From assembly GCA_964650905.1 (NCBI GenBank), contig CAZYVH010000043.1, positions 1 through 22,549 of the forward strand: DNA of 22,549 nt, read 5' to 3'. The stretch comes from SZUA-36 sp964650905 (GTDB taxonomy: Bacteria; Pseudomonadota; Gammaproteobacteria; Xanthomonadales; SZUA-36). Position 1 is the first letter of the stretch. The number at the start of each line of letters is the position of its first letter. This document shows, piece after piece, positions 1 to 6,601 of the stretch. The notes beneath the pieces were generated by a model that had not been told where the DNA came from, did not search any database, and worked only from the letters and a program-made list of their open reading frames with translations. The position numbers and the translations under genes are program-made.

Positions 1-938
1 ACATTATTTTCAGCCATATAGTCACGCATGGTCTGTGTAAGCCCACGCCTTTCACCCACCGGTACCAGTCGCTCCAGCAATCCATACATATATTCACTGA
101 GGAAGCGGTCTTTGCGAAACCCCACCCAGGTTGTGAGACCCGGAAACAAAGAGCCAGTGTTGATGGCTGTCAGATCGTGGTCCTGCTTTTTGTCGTAGGC
201 CATGCAGGCCAGAATCCCGATACCCATGCCCTTGCGTACATAGGTCTTGATGGTATCAGGGTCCTGGGTCGTAAACACCACGTTGGGATCAACACCGGCA
301 TCATCGAATACCTTTCCCAGGGAAGATTCTTCATTGAATGAATAGGTGTATGAAATAATCGGGTAACGCACGATGTCAGTCAGTCGAGGACGCTCAATGC
401 CGGTCAGGGGATGGTCGCCGGGCACAAGGATGACGCGTTCCCAACTATACATGGGAATGGTTACCAACTCTCCGGGAAAGTCACTTTGCCCGGATGCGAT
501 GGCAAAATCCGCCTCCCCGTTTAACACCTGCTCAACGATTTGTTCAGAGGTGCCCTGGTGCAGACGCAGGGAAACATCAGGGTACTGACGCTGAAACATC
601 TCCAGCATGTCAGGTAATACGTAACGCGCCTGTGTGGGTGTGGTAGAAATGATCATTTCACCGGGCTTTTCGCCTGCCAGTTGGCTGGACATCGCCTTGA
701 TATTCTCAGTCTCTGCAAGAATTTGCCGGGCGCGCCTTAGCACCTGCCACCCGGCATGCGTCAACTCGGCCAGGCTTTTTCCTTTACGTACAAACAACTG
801 CAAACCCAACTCATCTTCCAACATGCGGATTTGCTTACTGATACCGGACTGGGAAGTGAACAACACCGCCGCAGCAGATGTAATGTTCAGGCCATTGTCC
901 ACGATGGCAGTCAGGTAACGCAGTTGTCGTAGTTTCAT
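1..938 (-). CDS. cysB: CysB, LysR-family regulator of cysteine biosynthesis (C-terminus cut by window edge)
   Basis: The minus-strand frame is open from the ATG at 936-938 to the left edge of the window, giving 312 codons; CysB is usually about 324 residues, so only the last dozen or so are missing. It begins MKLRQLRYLTAIVDNGLN and has the LysR winged HTH at about 18-40 (SGISKQIRMLEDELG). The co-inducer domain carries STTPTQARY with Thr100, Thr102 and Gln103, the same positions that bind sulfate or acetylserine in enteric CysB, and a later DPDTIKTYVRKGMGIGI segment matching the family. CysB is the N-acetylserine-responsive activator of sulfate assimilation genes, which fits its place downstream of cysD-cysNC on the same strand. 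A GGA lies about 8 nt before the start. A terminator (994-1026) and a Cys-rich leader ORF (1053-1121) precede it, suggesting control by attenuation. Cbl is the close alternative, but the neighbours favour CysB. Confidence 0.93.
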   Translation of the reverse strand, partial: MKLRQLRYLTAIVDNGLNITSAAAVLFTSQSGISKQIRMLEDELGLQLFVRKGKSLAELTHAGWQVLRRARQILAETENIKAMSSQLAGEKPGEMIISTTPTQARYVLPDMLEMFQRQYPDVSLRLHQGTSEQIVEQVLNGEADFAIASGQSDFPGELVTIPMYSWERVILVPGDHPLTGIERPRLTDIVRYPIISYTYSFNEESSLGKVFDDAGVDPNVVFTTQDPDTIKTYVRKGMGIGILACMAYDKKQDHDLTAINTGSLFPGLTTWVGFRKDRFLSEYMYGLLERLVPVGERRGLTQTMRDYMAENN

Positions 939-993
939 CAGTTTTTCCGTATTTTCCCGGTGATCTGTTGCGCTATTAAAAATTTATTGGGCT

Positions 994-1026
994 AAAAAAA
1001 ACCACCCGCTTTTTGAGCGGGTGGTT
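994..1026 (-). terminator. Strong intrinsic terminator / attenuator hairpin upstream of cysB
   Basis: Read on the minus strand, an 11-bp perfect stem (AACCACCCGCT / AGCGGGTGGTT) encloses the loop CAAAA and runs into a tract of eight T, counting the last two bases of the stem. This is a textbook rho-independent terminator. It lies about 250 nt after the cysNC stop and 56 nt before the cysB start. It may simply end the cysD-cysNC transcript. However, it sits directly after a small Cys-rich ORF whose coding sequence can pair with the 5' arm, so it may instead be the terminator of an attenuator controlling cysB. Confidence 0.9.
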
Positions 1027-1052
1027 GTGCAATACAATCGTTCAAAGAAAGA

Positions 1053-1121
1053 TCAGCAGACCACACGCCCCGGGGGCGGCAGACACATGCAGATACATTC
1101 CATTACTTTATTGTGGGTCAT
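1053..1121 (-). CDS. Putative Cys-rich leader peptide of cysB (22 codons)
   Basis: A 22-codon minus-strand ORF starts at ATG 1119-1121 and ends in TGA 1053-1055. It encodes Cys at positions 9, 11, 13 and 22 (CICMC, then LPPPGRVVC at the end), so 4 of 22 codons are Cys. Shorter starts in the same frame are ATG 1101-1103 and ATG 1086-1088; only the last has a GGA about 10 nt upstream, so the true start is uncertain. A PPP stretch follows the Cys cluster and could also slow ribosomes. The ORF lies between a promoter-like sequence and a terminator placed before cysB. Segment 1060-1070, inside the GRVV codons, can pair with the terminator 5' arm. This is the expected layout of a cysteine-starvation attenuator. 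Translation is inferred from architecture, not from homology. Confidence 0.5.
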   Translation of the reverse strand: MTHNKVMECICMCLPPPGRVVC

Positions 1122-1149
1122 TTCAATTAACACTTTGATGGTTAAGCCC

Positions 1150-1178
1150 AGAATAGATGCTCAAAAAGCAACATTCAA
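1150..1178 (-). promoter_or_regulatory. Candidate sigma70 promoter for the cysB leader
   Basis: On the minus strand TTGAAT (1173-1178) and TATTCT (1150-1155) are separated by exactly 17 nt, each matching the sigma70 consensus at 4 of 6 bases. Transcription would start near 1143, about 22 nt before the first possible leader ATG. It lies about 97 nt downstream of the cysNC stop, so cysB could be expressed independently of cysD-cysNC. This is seen by eye only. Confidence 0.4.
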
Positions 1179-1274
1179 GTAATTATTCCGCATCCCTTAT
1201 AACTTTTAGGCCTATGCGGGAAATATTTACGGACAGGCTCTGGGTGTAGTGTCAACACTAAAAGCCTTTAATAT

Positions 1275-3158
1275 TCAATCGATTTTCAGCTTACGTAACA
1301 CCTCGTCGACCAGTTCCTCGGCGGCACGATTGCCTGCTTCAAGGTGAATGTCTGCCCGCTCGGGTGGTTCATAGGCGGAACTGATACCGGTAAAGTTCGG
1401 TATTTCCCCCTTGCGTGCCCTAAGGTACAGACCCTTTCGGTCACGTGCTTCACAAATCTCCAGCGGTGTATCAACAAATACTTCGACAAACCTGATATCA
1501 CCGGCAATTTCCCTGGCTAAACGCCGCTCATGCCGAAACGGTGAAATTAACGACGTCAACACGATCAGACCAGAATCAGCCAGGACGCGGGCAACTTCAG
1601 CGACCCGACGAATGTTTTCCACACGATCAGCGTCGGTAAAGCCAAGATCCTTGTTCAGCGTGTGCCGGAAGTTGTCACCATCGAGCAGGTAGGTGTGTCG
1701 CTTATGGGCAACCAGTTTTTGTTCCAGGATATCAGCAATGGTTGATTTCCCTGCCGCGGGCAAACCGGTGAACCAGATGATAACGGGTTTCTGGTTTTTC
1801 ATACGCGCGCGCAGCTCACGGTTGATTTCAAATGCCTGCCACGACAGATTCTGACCACGATGCAGACCAAAATCGATCATGCCCGCTGCAACCGTGTGAT
1901 TACTGATACGGTCGATAAGGATGAATGCACCCGTCTCGCTATTTTCTGCATAATTGTCAAATGCGATGGCGTGTGCGGTGGCGAAATTACCTACCGCGAT
2001 TTCGTTCAACTCAACCTTGGTCGCCGGCAGATGCTCACCGTTATTGATATTAATGACATATTTCAGGTCAGTTATCTGTGCCGAAGTGATTTGGGTACCA
2101 ATCCTTAAAAGATAGCTGCGTTCCGGTAACATCGGGTCATCGTGCATCCAGATCAGGTGGGCCTGGAATTGATCGCTACGTTGCAGCGGCTCACCGGGCC
2201 TGTGCAATACGTCTCCCTGACTGATATCTATTTCGTCAGCCAGGGTCAGGGTCACAGCCTCGCCCGCGTATGCACTGCTCTGGTCACCATCCATGGTAAC
2301 AATGTCTTTGACCTGGGTTCGTTTGGCCGACGCCGCCACCATTACTTCATCCCCCACCGAAACCTCACCGCTGACAAGGGTGCCGGCGTAGCCTCTGAAA
2401 TCCAGGTTGGGACGGTTAACCCATTGCACCGGGAAGCGGAACGGTCCAAGCGCAGGATCGCCAGGTTCCAGGTTTTCAAGATACGGCAACAGCGCCTGAC
2501 CATGGTACCAGGCCATACGATCACTATTGCAGGTGATATTATCGCCTCTTAAGGCCGATATCGGAATCGCGTAAACACTGGAAAATCCCAGATCTTCAGC
2601 AAACGTTTCAAAACTTGCACAAATGTCTTCAAACAGCTGTTGGGAATAACTCTTGAGGTCAATCTTGTTAACTGCGAGGACGATGTGTCTGACACCCACC
2701 AACGACAGGATATAGGCATGGCGGCGGGTTTGTGTGGACACGCCAAGACGGGCATCGATGAGCAAAACCGCAGCGCTGGCGGTCGATGCACCCGTTGCCA
2801 TGTTGCGTGTGTACTGTTCATGACCGGGGGTGTCGGCTACGATAAATTTACGTTTTGAAGTGGAGAAAAACCGGTAAGCGACATCAATGGTGATACCCTG
2901 TTCCCGTTCTGCAGCGAGGCCATCAACCAACAATGAGAAATCGATCTCATCCCCGGTTGATGCCCTGCCTTTGCTGTCCTTTTCAAGTTCCTTCAACTGG
3001 TCGTCGTACAACATCTGCGAGTCGTACAGCAAACGACCGATCAGGGTACTTTTGCCATCATCCACACTGCCACAAGTGATGAACTTGAGCATGCTTTTTG
3101 AACTTTCCTGCTCGATAAAGCGTTGCAGGTCAAACACGGCCTGGGTGCCTGAGGACAT
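1275..3158 (-). CDS. cysNC: Bifunctional sulfate adenylyltransferase subunit 1 / adenylylsulfate kinase (CysN-CysC fusion)
   Basis: This 627-residue fusion carries out the GTP-driven part of ATP sulfurylase and then phosphorylates APS to PAPS in the cytoplasm. The CysN part (about 1-440) is an EF-Tu-like GTPase with P-loop GSVDDGKST (30-38), DTPGH (109-113) and NKID (164-167), followed by beta-barrel domains. The CysC part (about 450-627) has P-loop GLPAAGKST (465-473), the LDGDNFRHTLNKDLGF segment (about 492-507), SPFRHER and the FTGISSAYEPP lid region. Both halves look catalytically complete. The length is typical of CysN/C or NodQ-type fusions. The start ATG shares one base with the cysD stop (TGATG), so the two are translationally coupled and presumably form the CysDN complex. 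Confidence 0.96.
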   Translation of the reverse strand: MSSGTQAVFDLQRFIEQESSKSMLKFITCGSVDDGKSTLIGRLLYDSQMLYDDQLKELEKDSKGRASTGDEIDFSLLVDGLAAEREQGITIDVAYRFFSTSKRKFIVADTPGHEQYTRNMATGASTASAAVLLIDARLGVSTQTRRHAYILSLVGVRHIVLAVNKIDLKSYSQQLFEDICASFETFAEDLGFSSVYAIPISALRGDNITCNSDRMAWYHGQALLPYLENLEPGDPALGPFRFPVQWVNRPNLDFRGYAGTLVSGEVSVGDEVMVAASAKRTQVKDIVTMDGDQSSAYAGEAVTLTLADEIDISQGDVLHRPGEPLQRSDQFQAHLIWMHDDPMLPERSYLLRIGTQITSAQITDLKYVININNGEHLPATKVELNEIAVGNFATAHAIAFDNYAENSETGAFILIDRISNHTVAAGMIDFGLHRGQNLSWQAFEINRELRARMKNQKPVIIWFTGLPAAGKSTIADILEQKLVAHKRHTYLLDGDNFRHTLNKDLGFTDADRVENIRRVAEVARVLADSGLIVLTSLISPFRHERRLAREIAGDIRFVEVFVDTPLEICEARDRKGLYLRARKGEIPNFTGISSAYEPPERADIHLEAGNRAAEELVDEVLRKLKID

Positions 3159-4066
3159 CAGAAGTAGCCCTCCTTTTTCTTTTTTTCCATGGAAGCAGAC
3201 TGATCGCTGTCTATCAACCTGCCCGAGCGTTCAGATGTATGACTCGAGCGCATTTCCAGCATGACTTCGGCTAAGGTGCTGGCCTCCGATTCAATGGCCG
3301 CCGTCAACGGGTAACAGCCCAGTGTGCGAAAGCGAATGGAACGAGTTTCTGCGTGTTCTTCCTCAGCGAGAGGGAAACGCTCGTCATCCAGCATGAACAG
3401 GTCGCCGTCGCGCTCTACCACAGGTCTTGGGGCAGCCAGGTACAAAGATGAAATCGGGATTTCCTCAAGATAGATATAGGTCCAGATATCGGTTTCGGTC
3501 CAGTTGGACAATGGAAAAACCCGCATGCTCTCACCCGGATTAATACGCGTGTTATACAGCGCCCACAGTTCCGGGCGTTGATTTTTCGGATTCCAGACAT
3601 GGTTTTTTGAACGGTGGGAAAAAATACGCTCCTTGGCACGGGATTTTTCCTCGTCCCTGCGTGCCCCACCGATTGCTGCATCGTATTTACCGTGATCCAG
3701 CGCCTGTTTGAGCGCCTGGGTTTTCATGACATCGGTGTAACGTGAACTACCGTGGGTGAAGGGGTTGATGTTCTGCGCCAGACCTTCGGGGTTGGTGTGC
3801 ACGACCAGTTCCAGACCAAGACGTTTAACCGTGGCATCGCGAAACTCAATCATCTCCCTGAATTTCCATGTTGTATCCACGTGCAGTAACGGAAATGGTG
3901 GTTTTGAAGGATAAAAAGCTTTCATGGCCAAGTGCAACAGCACCGACGAATCCTTGCCAACCGAATACAGCATGACCGGGTGTTCAAAATCGGCGGCCAC
4001 CTGACGCAATATGCGGATGCTCTCTGCTTCCAGGCGATCCATGTGTATAGGAGAAGTGCTTGGCAT
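3158..4066 (-). CDS. cysD: Sulfate adenylyltransferase subunit 2 (CysD)
   Basis: CysD is the catalytic subunit of ATP sulfurylase, making adenylylsulfate from ATP and sulfate. I chose ATG 4064-4066, which gives 302 residues, the same length as Escherichia coli CysD, and has GGAAG about 9 nt upstream. The frame stays open to another ATG at 4180, but the extra 38 residues look unrelated to the family. Recognisable segments are YSVGKDSSVLLHLA (PP-loop), FPLLHVDTTWKFREM, GGARRDEEKSRAKER, FPLSNWTETDIWTYI and the C-terminal SMEKKKKEGYF. It is the first gene of cysD-cysNC. A roughly 225-bp leader region separates it from vapC; CysB activation would be expected from the family, but no CysB site can be defined by eye. 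Confidence 0.95.
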   Translation of the reverse strand: MPSTSPIHMDRLEAESIRILRQVAADFEHPVMLYSVGKDSSVLLHLAMKAFYPSKPPFPLLHVDTTWKFREMIEFRDATVKRLGLELVVHTNPEGLAQNINPFTHGSSRYTDVMKTQALKQALDHGKYDAAIGGARRDEEKSRAKERIFSHRSKNHVWNPKNQRPELWALYNTRINPGESMRVFPLSNWTETDIWTYIYLEEIPISSLYLAAPRPVVERDGDLFMLDDERFPLAEEEHAETRSIRFRTLGCYPLTAAIESEASTLAEVMLEMRSSHTSERSGRLIDSDQSASMEKKKKEGYF

Positions 4067-4083
4067 AATAGGTTGCTTCCCTC

Positions 4084-4114
4084 GGACCATAGCTACAGCG
4101 ATAGCTCTCGGTCC
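4084..4114 (-). promoter_or_regulatory. Hairpin in the cysD 5' leader
   Basis: GGACC (4084-4088) pairs with GGTCC (4110-4114) and AGCTA (4091-4095) with TAGCT (4102-4106). The loop is 6 nt, with a small internal loop between the two stems. The structure ends about 18 nt before the chosen cysD start, next to its GGAAG. No T-tract follows, so it is not an intrinsic terminator. It could affect RNA stability or ribosome access, or have no role. The rest of 4067-4292 shows no gene and no convincing promoter. Confidence 0.35.
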
Positions 4115-4292
4115 AGCCCGACGTTCAGACGCACCTGTCCGGCGTCGGTATCCGGGATACTGGTGCAATATACAGGTCAATCAAAAAGCGCTATTGTCAC
4201 GTCAAACGACGGGAGTAACAACACTTGATTAGTAATATTTCGAGCTAAGGTAAGTACCCTGTGTGCTTTGGCAGCTCCCTTCGGGCGAGCCG

Positions 4293-4676
4293 TTATTCGG
4301 TTCTAAGCGCTGTGTGACGGGCAAGGACTTCGAAGTCGACATCGTGGTGCAGGATTACAAGATCATTTCTGATGGCGACTGCGGCGATCAGGCAATCGAT
4401 AAGTTTTCTGACGGTCTCCCCACTCGCACGACATTGGCGATACAGGATTGCCGCATGATCATAGTCAACTGGTCTTGTATGAAAAACTGCACCTCGTGCC
4501 AAAAGTCGTTTTAGCTGAATAAGATTCTGTTCATTACGTGCGCCGGCCAATACCTCCATGCGGATAGGATCAGCCACTGCGATGTCATAGGCGAGTACTT
4601 CCTCAACCCGTTCACAAACAGGTGATGTCGAATCACGTAGAAACTCAATCCAGGCCGAAGTATCGATGAGAATCAT
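4293..4676 (-). CDS. vapC: VapC-like PIN-domain ribonuclease toxin
   Basis: This 127-residue protein has the PIN-domain layout: MILIDTSAWIEFLR at the N-terminus with Asp5, Glu41 in IRMEVLAGAR, Asp94 in RKLIDCLIAAVAIRN and Asp112 or Asp114 near the C-terminus (LHHDVDFEVLARH). These acidic residues bind the metal in VapC RNases, which usually cut tRNA or rRNA. It follows vapB with a 4-bp ATGA overlap, the usual type II toxin-antitoxin order. All catalytic acids are present, so it should be active if expressed. The target RNA cannot be predicted. Confidence 0.92.
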   Translation of the reverse strand: MILIDTSAWIEFLRDSTSPVCERVEEVLAYDIAVADPIRMEVLAGARNEQNLIQLKRLLARGAVFHTRPVDYDHAAILYRQCRASGETVRKLIDCLIAAVAIRNDLVILHHDVDFEVLARHTALRTE

Positions 4677-4876
4677 GCAGAACGGTTGCTCCGCATCTCC
4701 TCAAGGTCACCATCCCAGCCAGATCCACGCAACTGTCGTGCTTCATCAAGGCTTAAAGGTTCTGAGGCCAGGGATTGCAAGGCGAAGTTGACGGCTTCCC
4801 TTTTGGTGGAAAATTGGTATCTGCGCATCACTGCAGCGCAAGCTTTTTCGTCGATATCTATGTTTGTGCGTGACAT
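4673..4876 (-). CDS. vapB: VapB-like antitoxin
   Basis: A 67-residue protein starting MSRTNIDIDEKACAAVMRRY. Its N-terminus has the short beta-strand and helix pattern of a ribbon-helix-helix antitoxin (about 3-42, with FSTKREAVNFALQSLA). The acidic and tryptophan-containing tail GSGWDGDLEEMR is the expected VapC-binding part. The start ATG at 4874-4876 lies only 7 bp from the scaffold gap at 4884, so its promoter and operator are not visible. The stop overlaps the vapC start by 4 bp. The family assignment rests on pattern and on the adjacent VapC. Confidence 0.85.
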   Translation of the reverse strand: MSRTNIDIDEKACAAVMRRYQFSTKREAVNFALQSLASEPLSLDEARQLRGSGWDGDLEEMRSNRSA

Positions 4877-4883
4877 ACACCAA

Positions 4884-4983
4884 NNNNNNNNNNNNNNNNN
4901 NNNNNNNNNNNNNNNNNNNNNNNNNNNNNNNNNNNNNNNNNNNNNNNNNNNNNNNNNNNNNNNNNNNNNNNNNNNNNNNNNNN
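4884..4983. other. Scaffold gap of 100 N
   Basis: Exactly 100 N, the conventional length for a gap of unknown size. The left flank is the 5' end of vapB and the right flank is the middle of an ACT-domain coding region on the other strand. Unlike the second gap, the flanks do not repeat each other, so real sequence is probably missing here, including the vapBC promoter and the start of the ACT gene. Confidence 0.98.
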
Positions 4984-4985
4984 AT

Positions 4986-5156
4986 AAACAGGTTTCGATC
5001 TTTCTGGAAGACTCGCCAGGCAGGCTGTCTGGAATTGCCACGGCGTTTGGAGACCCGGGCATGAACCTGAAAGCATTGTGCCTGGCCGGTCCTTCGGTTC
5101 CTGGCGTGCTTGGCACCTTTATATTAATAACGTATGATAGTAATAATATTAACTAA
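4986..5156 (+). pseudogene. ACT-domain protein, 3' fragment (5' end in scaffold gap)
   Basis: Immediately after the gap the plus strand encodes 56 residues beginning KQVSIFLEDSPGRLSG and continuing IATAFGDPGMNLKALCLAG to GTFILIT, then a short unrelated tail and TAA. This is the beta1-alpha1-beta2-beta3 part of an ACT domain, with the usual PGRL and the Gly-Met-Asn turn. The final helix and strand of a normal ACT domain are missing, and the reading frame runs into AT-rich promoter-like sequence. Either the gene is 3'-truncated or it is a minimal ACT protein. The start is not visible. Free-standing ACT proteins often sit beside catabolic CoA-ligase genes, but the ligand is unknown. Confidence 0.6.
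5123..5144. promoter_or_regulatory. Degenerate copy of the AT-rich palindromic operator upstream of the MmgE/PrpD gene
   Basis: This 22-bp stretch matches the perfect palindrome at 11339-11360 at 15 of 22 positions, with core AATAACGTATG. It lies about 60 bp before the MmgE/PrpD start, in a region where ATATTAATAA occurs twice (5121-5130 and 5159-5168). It is a weak candidate MarR-type binding site, since AT-rich intergenic DNA can match by chance. Confidence 0.3.
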
Positions 5157-5203
5157 TGATATTAATAAACACCAAGTACGAAACTATATGAAGTGAGACA
5201 ATA

Positions 5204-6574
5204 ATGGATAAGGTATCAGCTCAACTCGCCAAAAATGTAGCTGAAATCCAGTTTGAGGATTTACCGGTTGCGGCCATTGAAAGTGCCCGGCGGGCAACAC
5301 TGGACACCATTGCTTGTACACTTGCCGGATCCAGCCTTGAAAGTGTAAAACCAGTTGTGGAACTTGCCACCGGATGGGGAGGGAAAAGCGAGTCCAGGAT
5401 CATAGGCTTTTCACGTAAATTGCCAGCACCATTGGCTGCCTGGTGTAATGGGATGATGGCCCGGGTTTTAGAAATTGATGACTGTACGGACTTTCGCCCC
5501 ATACACCCCTCGGCATCAGCAGTACCAGCACTACTATCGATTGCAGAGGCCAGGGGAGGTATATCGGGAAAGGAGTTTTTGACGGCCATTGCCATCGCCC
5601 AGGACCTGATCATCAGGATGGGCCTGGCCGTGCGTGTCGATGCCATGGCGTCGGGTCGCTATAATTTGTTCAAAATATTTGCCCCGGCAGCAGCAGTGGC
5701 ACGGGGACTCAAACTCAGCGTAGAACAAACCCATAATGCCCTTGGTATGGCCTATGCGTATGCTTGTGGTGAAGGACAATCAGCCCCTGAAGGTGCATCG
5801 TCGCTTCCACTGCAGCAAGGAATTGTTGCACAGTCTGCAATTGTAGCAACGCTTCTTGCTGAAAAAGGCAATACGGGTAGTAAAGATTTTCTGTTCGGTC
5901 GTGCCGGGTATTTTAATGCTTTTGAGCCCGACCCCGTGATTGAACCTCTTACAGATCGTCTTGGCACCCATTTTCTCGGTGAAGACATATCCATAAAGCC
6001 CTATGCGGCCTGCCGGTGTTGCCATGAAGCCATCGAACTTGCCCAGACCTTCTTCCGTGCGGCTCACAACCCGGTTCCCGTCGTAAGCGCACGTCTTTTC
6101 GTTGCACCGAATATCAAGGATTTCGTGGGCAATCAGATCGACAATGCCAGCAATCCGTTCTCCCCAACCGCCGCCCAGTTTTCTTTACCTTTTACGGTTG
6201 CAGCCACACTGACACGTGGTGATTTTTTTCTGCGTGAACTGCAACCCGATGTCATTGGTGATCCTGACATCCGTGCACTGGCAAATCGTGTGGAGGTGAT
6301 TTCCGACCCGGAATTGTTAACGGACTTCGTACTCGGTCGCACAATACTGGAAGTTAAAGCCGAAGGCTGCAAGCCGGTTCGTCTGGAAACTGATCTGCCA
6401 CCCGGTAACCCGTCCAAACCCATGAGCCTTGATGACTGCATGGGAAAAGCACAAAAATGTGCAACGTTTTCGATGAACCCACCAGAACCCACAAACCTTG
6501 CAAGGTTCTTCTCTCGTATCAGGCAACTCGAAGAACTGGATGACGTCGCCTGCCTGACCCAGGGTTTAATGTGA
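5204..6574 (+). CDS. MmgE/PrpD-family protein
   Basis: A 456-residue member of the MmgE/PrpD family, which includes 2-methylcitrate dehydratase and cis-aconitate decarboxylase. Visible family segments are the N-terminal helical stretch with ATLDTIACTLAGS (about 31-43), EIDDCTDFRPIHPSASAVPAL (Asp92, Asp93, His101) and KPYAACRCCHEAIELA (Lys265). In many members a His follows a Gly about 55 residues after the first His; here the segment reads GRYNLFKIF with no His, so the active site may differ from PrpD or cis-aconitate decarboxylase. The protein probably dehydrates, hydrates or isomerises a carboxylic acid in the cytoplasm, but the substrate is unknown. It is the only plus-strand enzyme gene in this part of the cluster and converges on the acyl-CoA dehydrogenase gene 27 bp away. 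It is probably not a housekeeping PrpD because no methylcitrate genes are nearby. Confidence 0.9.
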   Translation: MDKVSAQLAKNVAEIQFEDLPVAAIESARRATLDTIACTLAGSSLESVKPVVELATGWGGKSESRIIGFSRKLPAPLAAWCNGMMARVLEIDDCTDFRPIHPSASAVPALLSIAEARGGISGKEFLTAIAIAQDLIIRMGLAVRVDAMASGRYNLFKIFAPAAAVARGLKLSVEQTHNALGMAYAYACGEGQSAPEGASSLPLQQGIVAQSAIVATLLAEKGNTGSKDFLFGRAGYFNAFEPDPVIEPLTDRLGTHFLGEDISIKPYAACRCCHEAIELAQTFFRAAHNPVPVVSARLFVAPNIKDFVGNQIDNASNPFSPTAAQFSLPFTVAATLTRGDFFLRELQPDVIGDPDIRALANRVEVISDPELLTDFVLGRTILEVKAEGCKPVRLETDLPPGNPSKPMSLDDCMGKAQKCATFSMNPPEPTNLARFFSRIRQLEELDDVACLTQGLM

Positions 6575-6601
6575 TCCACGATGCACCGTTTTGTGTAAAA
6601 A

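Noticed and set aside
4067..4180. 38-residue N-terminal extension of CysD from the ATG at 4180
   Set aside because: The extension has no family resemblance; starting at 4066 gives the usual 302 residues with a Shine-Dalgarno sequence, and the extension would cover the leader hairpin.
4270..4292. Hairpin with TTCG loop just after the vapC stop as a terminator
   Set aside because: The stem is bulged and no T-tract follows in either direction.
4686..5156. Continuous plus-strand ORF reading through the first N gap into the ACT domain
   Set aside because: The part before the gap is antisense to vapB, and the gap length is arbitrary, so the frame continuity has no meaning.
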